From: Spiribacter roseus
GTDB taxonomy: Bacteria; Pseudomonadota; Gammaproteobacteria; Nitrococcales; Nitrococcaceae
Assembly (NCBI RefSeq): GCF_002813635.1
Contig: NZ_CP016382.1
Span: 496,001 to 560,000, forward strand
Length of the DNA: 64,000 nt
Reading direction: 5' to 3'
The translations under genes were made by a program, and so were the position numbers. A model generated the notes under the pieces. The model made no database searches and was not told where the DNA came from. It saw only the letters and a list, made by a program, of their open reading frames with translations. Below, in pieces: positions 59,749 through 64,000 of the stretch (positions are counted from its first letter, which is position 1; every line of letters begins with the position of its first letter).

Positions 59749-60729
59749 TCAGCCTCCGGTCAGGGTCTGTGACAGGGCCAGATAGATCGGTATCCCCAGC
59801 GTTAGGTTGAACGGAAAGGTTACACCCAACGACAGAGTCAGGTAGATCGAGGGATTGGCCTCGGGCAGCGCCACGCGCATCGCGGCCGGCACGGCGATGT
59901 AGGAGGCCGACGCGGCGAGGGTCATGAACAGCAGGACGCCGCCAGTGCTCAGCCCCAGCGCTAGGCCGGCCGCCAGTCCGAACAGCGAGCCGATCAGCGG
60001 CATGACCACCCCGAAGGCGAACAGCCCCGCCGTCAGGACCGACTTCGCCTCGCGCAGGCCGCGTCCGGCCACCAGTCCCATGTCGAGCAGGAATAGGCAG
60101 AGCATGCCCTGGAAGGGTTCCTCGATGAACGGGGCGATCATCGCCATGCCCTCGTCGCCGGTGATCCCGCCGATCAGAAACGATCCCACCAGCAGGACAA
60201 TGGAGCCATTGAGCAGGATTTCACGGACCAGCCCCTGCTCCATTTCTCCGGACTGCTGGCCGGAGCGGGCGATGATCCACAGCGCCGATAGAATGGCCGG
60301 CGCCTCCATCACCGCGGCAACCGCCACCATGTAGCCCTCGGGCGAGAGCCCCGCCGACTCCGCCACCGAGGTGGCCGCGACGAAGGTCACGATCGAGATC
60401 GAGCCGTAATGCCCGGCGACGGCCGCGGCGTCGGTGACCGAGAGTCGCGACATCACCCGCAACAGGCCGAACGCCACCAGCGGGAGGACGAACGACAGGA
60501 TGATCCCGGCGACCAGCGAGAGAACCAGCGTGGCATCGACACCGTGATTGGCGACGCTCGCGCCGCCCTTGAAGCCGATCGCAAACAGCAGATAGACCGA
60601 CAGGCCCTTGGCGATGGCCTCGGGGATGGACAGGTCCGATCGCGCGAAAGCCGCCGCGACGCCGAGCACAAAGAAAAGAATGATCGGCGAGGTGAGGTTG
60701 TCCGCCGCCAGCGCCAGGGTGCCTTCCAT
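59749..60729 (-). CDS. sbtA: SbtA-type sodium-dependent bicarbonate transporter
   Basis: A 326-aa membrane protein with about ten helices, matching the SbtA (DUF897) family. It has NLTSPIILFFVLGVAAAFARSDLSIPEAIAKGLSVYLLFAIGFKGG near the start, AAVAGHYGSISIVTFVAATS in the first half, and MTLAASASYIAVPAAMRVALPEANPSIYLTLSLGVTFPFNLTLGIP in the second half, which is the SbtA signature. Cyanobacterial SbtA imports bicarbonate with Na+. In a non-photosynthetic gammaproteobacterium it may supply bicarbonate for carboxylases in alkaline or saline water. GAGG precedes ATG 60729. Confidence 0.9.
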   Translation of the reverse strand: MEGTLALAADNLTSPIILFFVLGVAAAFARSDLSIPEAIAKGLSVYLLFAIGFKGGASVANHGVDATLVLSLVAGIILSFVLPLVAFGLLRVMSRLSVTDAAAVAGHYGSISIVTFVAATSVAESAGLSPEGYMVAVAAVMEAPAILSALWIIARSGQQSGEMEQGLVREILLNGSIVLLVGSFLIGGITGDEGMAMIAPFIEEPFQGMLCLFLLDMGLVAGRGLREAKSVLTAGLFAFGVVMPLIGSLFGLAAGLALGLSTGGVLLFMTLAASASYIAVPAAMRVALPEANPSIYLTLSLGVTFPFNLTLGIPIYLALSQTLTGG

Positions 60730-60817
60730 ATCTGCCTCGTGGTTGTCTCAGGATCGGGCATCGTCTGAACCGTTGCGAAGCCTACCTGATTATGGGGTAA
60801 CCGCCTATGCACAGGCA

Positions 60818-60839
60818 CAGGGGCACAAGTAATCCCCTG
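60818..60839. promoter_or_regulatory. Dyad in the sbtA upstream region
   Basis: CAGGGG (60818-60823) and CCCCTG (60834-60839) are a perfect inverted repeat with a 10-base spacer, in the 193-base region between sbtA and the small membrane protein gene. Nearby AT-rich stretches (gattatggggtaacc, taggattaacgctatg) may hold promoters for both directions. A regulator site is plausible but untested. Confidence 0.35.
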
Positions 60840-60922
60840 GTACGATAGGATTAACGCTATGTGGATACAGCGCGACACCGGACTGGCCCGCGGGCGCGGG
60901 GGCCGACACTAATGGGGGAGCG

Positions 60923-61144
60923 ATGATCGCCGATCGCAGTCTTTGGCTGGGGGTACTGCTGGGTCTGCTTGGCGGGGTGCGGGTCTGGAGCATGGCGGCG
61001 AGTGGTGCCGCGTCGCTGCCCCATATTCTGGCTGCGCTGACGGTGCTGGTGCCGCTGACGCTCTTCGGGGTGTTTCTACGCCGGGCATGGCCGGCTGGGC
61101 TGGCGCTCGCGATCGTGGTGGCGATTGAGCTGTCCCTGGCCTGA
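60923..61144 (+). CDS. Small two-helix membrane protein
   Basis: A 73-aa hydrophobic protein with two predicted helices (about 7-27, LWLGVLLGLLGGVRVWSMA, and about 34-70). It starts ATG 60923 with GGGGGAG at 3-9 bases upstream. I do not recognise a family. It is divergent from sbtA and its high hydrophobicity and proper ribosome-binding site support it as real. A role related to sbtA is possible by location only. Confidence 0.55.
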   Translation: MIADRSLWLGVLLGLLGGVRVWSMAASGAASLPHILAALTVLVPLTLFGVFLRRAWPAGLALAIVVAIELSLA

Positions 61145-61157
61145 GCCATCAACGGGT

Positions 61158-61188
61158 GGAGTGACGCAGCGCATGACTGCGCCACTCC
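61158..61188. other. Hairpin between convergent genes
   Basis: GGAGTG-A-CGCAG (61158-61169) and CTGCG-C-CACTCC (61177-61188) form an 11-bp stem with one mismatch and a 7-base loop, between the small membrane protein and the outer-membrane protein genes. There is no T-tract on either strand. It may limit transcription from both sides. Confidence 0.4.
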
Positions 61189-61204
61189 GAGGCCCGCAGA
61201 GCCG

Positions 61205-61750
61205 TCAAAAGTAATAGTTGGCCCCGACGGTAATGCCCGTTACCTCGTAGTCGGACTCGTCAAAGTATTGCGCCCATTCGATGTAACCACTGATGGTTTC
61301 CGTTGCGCCGAACTCTGCGCCGATGCCATACGAAAAGTCGGTGTCGTCACTGTCGACACTGAGGTCAGTGCTGTCCACCGAGGCTGAGATCTCACCGTAG
61401 GTAAAACCGGCGAGGCCGTATAGCGAGAAGCGCGATGCAAGGGGGAGATGGGCAACTCCGTACACGCCGGCTAACTGGTCGACATCCAGATCCAGGTCCG
61501 TCCCACTGACAGTAACGTCGTCGCTATTCAATCCGAACCCGAGCCGCCCCTCGATGGCGATGTTGTCTGTGACACCATAGCCGAGGCGACCGACTAGCGC
61601 CGTTGGTTCAGCATCGGGCAGGCCGTCCTCTTCGTAACTCACCATTGAGAACCCACCGCCGAGATAAGTATCGCCTCGATCAACCGCGAGGGCAGGCGCT
61701 GTGATACCGCCGATCATCAGTGAAAGAGGAATAAGTGTTGCAATGCGCAT
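61205..61750 (-). CDS. Small outer-membrane beta-barrel protein (OmpA/OmpW-like fold)
   Basis: A 181-aa protein with a signal peptide (about 1-22, ending APALA) and eight likely strands, for example DTYLGGGFSMVSYEE, TALVGRLGYGVTDNIAIEGRLGFG, FSLYGLAGFTYGEI and FSYGIGAEFGATETISGYIEWAQYF. It ends in ITVGANYYF with the C-terminal Phe expected for outer-membrane insertion. Strongly acidic loops (DSDDTDFS, VDSTDLSVDS) suit a halophile. The size fits opacity/OmpX-like porins. AGGAG precedes ATG 61750. The frame upstream is open to 62038 but is not coding. Confidence 0.85.
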   Translation of the reverse strand: MRIATLIPLSLMIGGITAPALAVDRGDTYLGGGFSMVSYEEDGLPDAEPTALVGRLGYGVTDNIAIEGRLGFGLNSDDVTVSGTDLDLDVDQLAGVYGVAHLPLASRFSLYGLAGFTYGEISASVDSTDLSVDSDDTDFSYGIGAEFGATETISGYIEWAQYFDESDYEVTGITVGANYYF

Positions 61751-61773
61751 GACTGCTTCTCCTTTTGCGGGTG

Positions 61774-61793
61774 TTTTGGACCAAAGTCCAAAA
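61774..61793. promoter_or_regulatory. 8-bp perfect dyad upstream of the outer-membrane protein
   Basis: TTTTGGAC (61774-61781) and GTCCAAAA (61786-61793) pair perfectly around a 4-base loop, 24 bases upstream of the outer-membrane protein start. In RNA it would be a 5'-UTR hairpin just before the AGGAG site; as DNA it could be an operator. Confidence 0.5.
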
Positions 61794-61837
61794 ACATGGT
61801 CGCTGCGAAATGCGACAGCTCGCGACGGAGTAATGAC

Positions 61838-61852
61838 TGGCACCTTGCATGC
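61838..61852 (+). promoter_or_regulatory. Candidate sigma-54 promoter of the betaine methyltransferase
   Basis: TGGCACCTTGCATGC matches the -24/-12 consensus TGGCACN5TTGC in all but one position, with GG and GC spaced correctly. The predicted start is near 61864, about 49 bases before the methyltransferase ATG. It is close to consensus but a single weak site. Confidence 0.35.
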
Positions 61853-61912
61853 GATAAGCGGATGGTTGCAGGGGGAATGACAGGCTGACTGCCTGAGCGA
61901 CAGGAGACGATG

Positions 61913-62752
61913 ATGAGTGAAAAACGCTACAGCGCCGCGGTCCAGACTGCGCATGATTACTACGATAGCGAGGACGCCGACAATTTCTATGCGCTTGTAT
62001 GGGGCGGCGAAGACATCCATGTCGGTCTCTACGACCATCCGCAGGAGGCCATTGACACCGCAAGCCGTCGCAGTAATCAGGTCATGGCCGAGCTGACCCC
62101 CGGACTCAATGCCGATACGCGGGTCATCGATCTGGGGTCAGGCTATGGGGGTGCGCTGCGCTACCTTGCTCGCCACTATGGCTGCTCGGGCGTCGGCCTG
62201 AATCTCAGCGCGCGGGAAAATGCGCGTGCACGGCGCCAGAATGCCGAGCAGGGCCTCGCCGAGCGCATCGAGATTGTCGGTGGCAATTTCGAAGACGTGC
62301 CCTACGCCGATGGCAGTTTTGATGTCGTACGCTCGCAGGAGGCGTTCCTGCATAGTGGTGACCGGCGCCGCGTGATGGAGGAGGCGGTGCGCATCCTGCG
62401 CCCCGGCGGAATCCTCATCTTCACCGATCCGATGCAGGCGGATGACCGCAGCAATGAGGGGCTGCAGCCCATTCTTGATCGCCTGCACCTTGAATCGCTC
62501 GGTTCACCGGCTTTCTATCGAGACACGCTCGAAGCCCTCGGCCTTGAAGAACTCAACTTTGATCAGCGAGGCGAAATGATCGCCGCGCATTACGGGCGGG
62601 TGCTTGAGGTCCTGACAGACGAGGAACCGCAGATCGCCCAGGCCGTGAGCACGGCGTACATCGAACGCATGAAGCGCGGCCTGCAGCATTGGGTGGATGG
62701 GGGCCATCGCGGCGACCTGACCTGGGGCATTTTCGTTTTTCGTAAGCCCTGA
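61913..62752 (+). CDS. Sarcosine/dimethylglycine N-methyltransferase
   Basis: A 279-aa class I SAM methyltransferase very similar in style to the halophile enzymes that methylate sarcosine and dimethylglycine to glycine betaine. It has AHDYYDSEDADNFYALVWGGEDIHVGLYDHPQEAI, SAM motif VIDLGSGYGGALRYLARHYGC, VRSQEAFLHSGDRRRVMEEAVRILRPGGILIFTDPMQADD and the tail AYIERMKRGLQHWVDGGHRGDLTWGIFVFRKP. Betaine is an osmoprotectant. The partner glycine/sarcosine methyltransferase is not in this window. ATG 61913 has AGGAG at 6 bases; an ATG 3 bases earlier is possible. Confidence 0.93.
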   Translation: MSEKRYSAAVQTAHDYYDSEDADNFYALVWGGEDIHVGLYDHPQEAIDTASRRSNQVMAELTPGLNADTRVIDLGSGYGGALRYLARHYGCSGVGLNLSARENARARRQNAEQGLAERIEIVGGNFEDVPYADGSFDVVRSQEAFLHSGDRRRVMEEAVRILRPGGILIFTDPMQADDRSNEGLQPILDRLHLESLGSPAFYRDTLEALGLEELNFDQRGEMIAAHYGRVLEVLTDEEPQIAQAVSTAYIERMKRGLQHWVDGGHRGDLTWGIFVFRKP

Positions 62753-62767
62753 TGGCGGGGATTTCGC

Positions 62768-63523
62768 GTGTCCACGTACGAACGCCTCAATGCCGAGGCA
62801 TTGATCCTTCGCAAGCAACAGATCCTTGTGCTGACCCTTGTGACGATACCGGTCGTGGTGGTGGCTTATGGCCTGGCGGACCGTGCCGTACAGGGGCTGA
62901 CCCAGGGCGCGGTCGCGATGGTGATCACTCCCGGAATGGCTCATGGCGCCCTGCTGCTGGTGTCCCGGCGGTATCGCGCGGCCTGTCAGCGCGCCTCGGC
63001 GATCCGCGCCGAGGTCAGAACGCTTGAGCAGGCCCTGGCCGCGCGCTTTGGCGCATACCGCCGCCGGCGGCAGGGAGAGTCGTTTAAAAAGGCGTACGGG
63101 TTTGCGGGGCGGGATGTCCCGAGCCTGGAGGAGGCGCTTGCCGTGGGCATGTACCGCGAGGGCCGTGAGGTCTTTGTGACGGCCTTCGTGCGCCAGGGCG
63201 TGGTGGTTCGGGCGACGGCGTCAATCGGGTCCCGGTATCGGTGCCGGCCGGCCGACGACCCGGCGAAGTGGCGCGATCACCTGGATCGACTGGGTTGCGA
63301 CGAGGTCCGTCAGTATCACAACCATCCCGTCCACGAGGGTGGAACAGCGCCCTCGGCCGGCGATACGCGAAGCAGCCGGCAGCTGAAGAAGTTGCTGGGG
63401 CCCCACTCGCACAAGCTGCGCTCGTTCATTGTCTTCTGGAATCGACCGGGCGAATGGCGGGTCATTGAATACGATGATCGGGGCGGTCATTGGGACCACT
63501 TCGAGTTCGATATCGCGCATTAA
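62768..63523 (+). CDS. Membrane-anchored JAB/JAMM (RadC-like) domain protein
   Basis: A 251-aa protein with two N-terminal membrane helices (about 18-36 and 46-66), a coiled, basic linker (about 68-110), and a C-terminal JAB/MPN-type domain. The metal motif reads YHNHPVHEGGTAPSAGD, giving His184, His186, Ser196 and Asp199 (H-x-H-x9-S-x2-D, as in RadC HNHP...PS..D). A Glu upstream (EGREVFVTAF, about 131-134) could be the catalytic acid. JAMM proteins are zinc isopeptidases, or of unknown function in RadC. No ubiquitin-like or E1/E2 gene is near. The start is GTG 62768, 15 bases after the methyltransferase stop. Activity is not known. Confidence 0.75.
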   Translation: MSTYERLNAEALILRKQQILVLTLVTIPVVVVAYGLADRAVQGLTQGAVAMVITPGMAHGALLLVSRRYRAACQRASAIRAEVRTLEQALAARFGAYRRRRQGESFKKAYGFAGRDVPSLEEALAVGMYREGREVFVTAFVRQGVVVRATASIGSRYRCRPADDPAKWRDHLDRLGCDEVRQYHNHPVHEGGTAPSAGDTRSSRQLKKLLGPHSHKLRSFIVFWNRPGEWRVIEYDDRGGHWDHFEFDIAH

Positions 63524-63550
63524 AAAACCGCCGGCGGGTGGCCGGCGGTT
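63522..63550 (-). terminator. Rho-independent terminator of the phasin gene
   Basis: A perfect 10-bp stem (63526-63535 with 63541-63550) has a 5-base loop. On the minus strand it is followed by six T (63527-63522), the arrangement for the phasin transcript. On the plus strand no T-tract follows, so it does not serve the JAMM gene in the same way. Confidence 0.88.
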
Positions 63551-63584
63551 CGCGGTGTTCCGGATTGTGGTCCGGAGGGGCGTT

Positions 63585-63983
63585 TTAGTTACCCTTGGTC
63601 GCCTTCTGGGCGGCCGAGACGGTCTCTTTGGCGGTCTCCGAGGCGCTCTGGGCGCTGGACTCGACCAGCTTGCGGGCCTCGTTGGCAAAGTCCTGATTCA
63701 GGGCCACGACCTTCTCACCGTCCGCCTTGACGCGCTCGCCCAGGTTCTTGGCGGCTTCCTGCTGCTTCTCGGCGTACTGCTGAAGCGCGGTCGGGTCCTT
63801 GATATCCAGCGCGGCGCGGGCCTGCTGCATACCAAGATCGGTGTAGGTACGTGCCGCCTCAATCTGGGCATCCATCACCTTCTGGGTGTAGTCCATCGCC
63901 AGCTTGGCGTAGCTGCGGCTCGGGCCCATGAAAAGCTTCTCGGCCTGCTCGGTGTACTTGGTAAACATATCGGTATTCATCAT
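63585..63983 (-). CDS. Phasin-family protein
   Basis: A 132-aa amphipathic helical protein of the phasin family (phasin_2 type). It reads MFTKYTEQAEKLFMGPSRSYAKLAMDYTQKVMDAQIEAARTYTDLGMQQARAAL and has a Gln/Ala/Lys-rich C-terminal coil ending in QSASETAKETVSAAQKATKGN. Phasins coat polyhydroxyalkanoate granules, and this suggests storage polymer synthesis elsewhere in the genome. GAGG precedes ATG 63983; an ATG at 63980 is also possible. No polymerase gene is visible before the right edge. Confidence 0.88.
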   Translation of the reverse strand: MMNTDMFTKYTEQAEKLFMGPSRSYAKLAMDYTQKVMDAQIEAARTYTDLGMQQARAALDIKDPTALQQYAEKQQEAAKNLGERVKADGEKVVALNQDFANEARKLVESSAQSASETAKETVSAAQKATKGN

Positions 63984-64000
63984 GTCGTCCTCATCGGTCG

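Noticed and set aside
62768-63523. Ubiquitin-like conjugation or CBASS-type defence system around the JAMM protein
   Set aside because: No E1/E2-like, ubiquitin-like, cyclase or effector gene is adjacent; neighbours are a betaine methyltransferase and a phasin.

Overview
The window looks like ordinary chromosome of a GC-rich gammaproteobacterium. The evidence is the gene order smc-zipA-ligA, serC-(serA)-pheA-tyrA-aroA-cmk-rpsA-ihfB-lapA-lapB-pyrF, yciO-trpS-scpA-scpB-rluB and uvrB next to nadABC. Many proteins are acidic, and one gene encodes a sarcosine/dimethylglycine N-methyltransferase of the type used to make glycine betaine in halophilic Ectothiorhodospiraceae. A moderately halophilic, streamlined relative of Spiribacter, Halorhodospira or Alkalilimnicola is therefore the best guess, but this is inference from content and not a search result. 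Genes are packed tightly, with about eighteen 4-bp stop/start overlaps. I see no rRNA, insertion sequence, integrase, prophage or CRISPR array. No stretch over 300 bases lacks a gene; the longest gaps are about 190 bases (60730-60922) and 160 bases (61751-61912).

Layout. 1-7k: end of a sigma-54 activator, then smc, zipA and ligA. 7-9.2k: a minus-strand run of periplasmic parvulin, BolA and YciI, divergent from yciO. 9.2-13.2k: trpS, scpA, scpB, rluB and an endonuclease III-like glycosylase, each overlapping the next. 13.2-16.8k: minus-strand YbhB-like protein, YciK-like reductase, a degenerate squalene/phytoene synthase homologue, gph and ubiG. 17-30.8k: periplasmic cyclophilin, gyrA, serine and aromatic amino acid genes, cmk, rpsA, ihfB, lapAB and pyrF. 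30.8-37.3k: a small exported HhH protein, galU, and an envelope transport operon (beta-barrel, LolA-like protein, MMPL/RND exporter) divergent from an ArsR-type regulator with a dyad operator. 37.3-41.2k: a four-gene polyamine ABC importer. 41.2-44.1k: two methyltransferases, a flavin-oxidase-like protein, one prepilin and tRNA-Asn. 44.2-52k: aspartate aminotransferase, uvrB, then nrtR-nadA-nadB-nadC with two helically phased operators. 52-56.7k: lactate permease with L- and D-lactate dehydrogenases. 56.8-64k: accessory and envelope genes, namely a ZIP metal transporter, a lipoprotein, an exported hydrolase, the bicarbonate transporter pair SbtA/SbtB, a small membrane protein, an outer-membrane barrel, the betaine methyltransferase, a membrane-anchored JAB/JAMM protein and a phasin.

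How the parts fit. SMC with ScpA and ScpB is the chromosome condensation complex encoded at two nearby loci. NrtR probably senses NAD-pathway metabolites and represses nadABC. The lactate and polyamine loci are uptake and catabolism modules, and SbtA/SbtB imports bicarbonate under PII-like control, perhaps for anaplerosis. I found no clear multi-gene system of a wholly unknown type. The best candidates for a second look are the membrane-anchored JAMM protein beside the betaine gene, SbtAB with a shortened SbtB, the paired membrane and soluble methyltransferases at 41.2-42.7k, and the phased NrtR operators.
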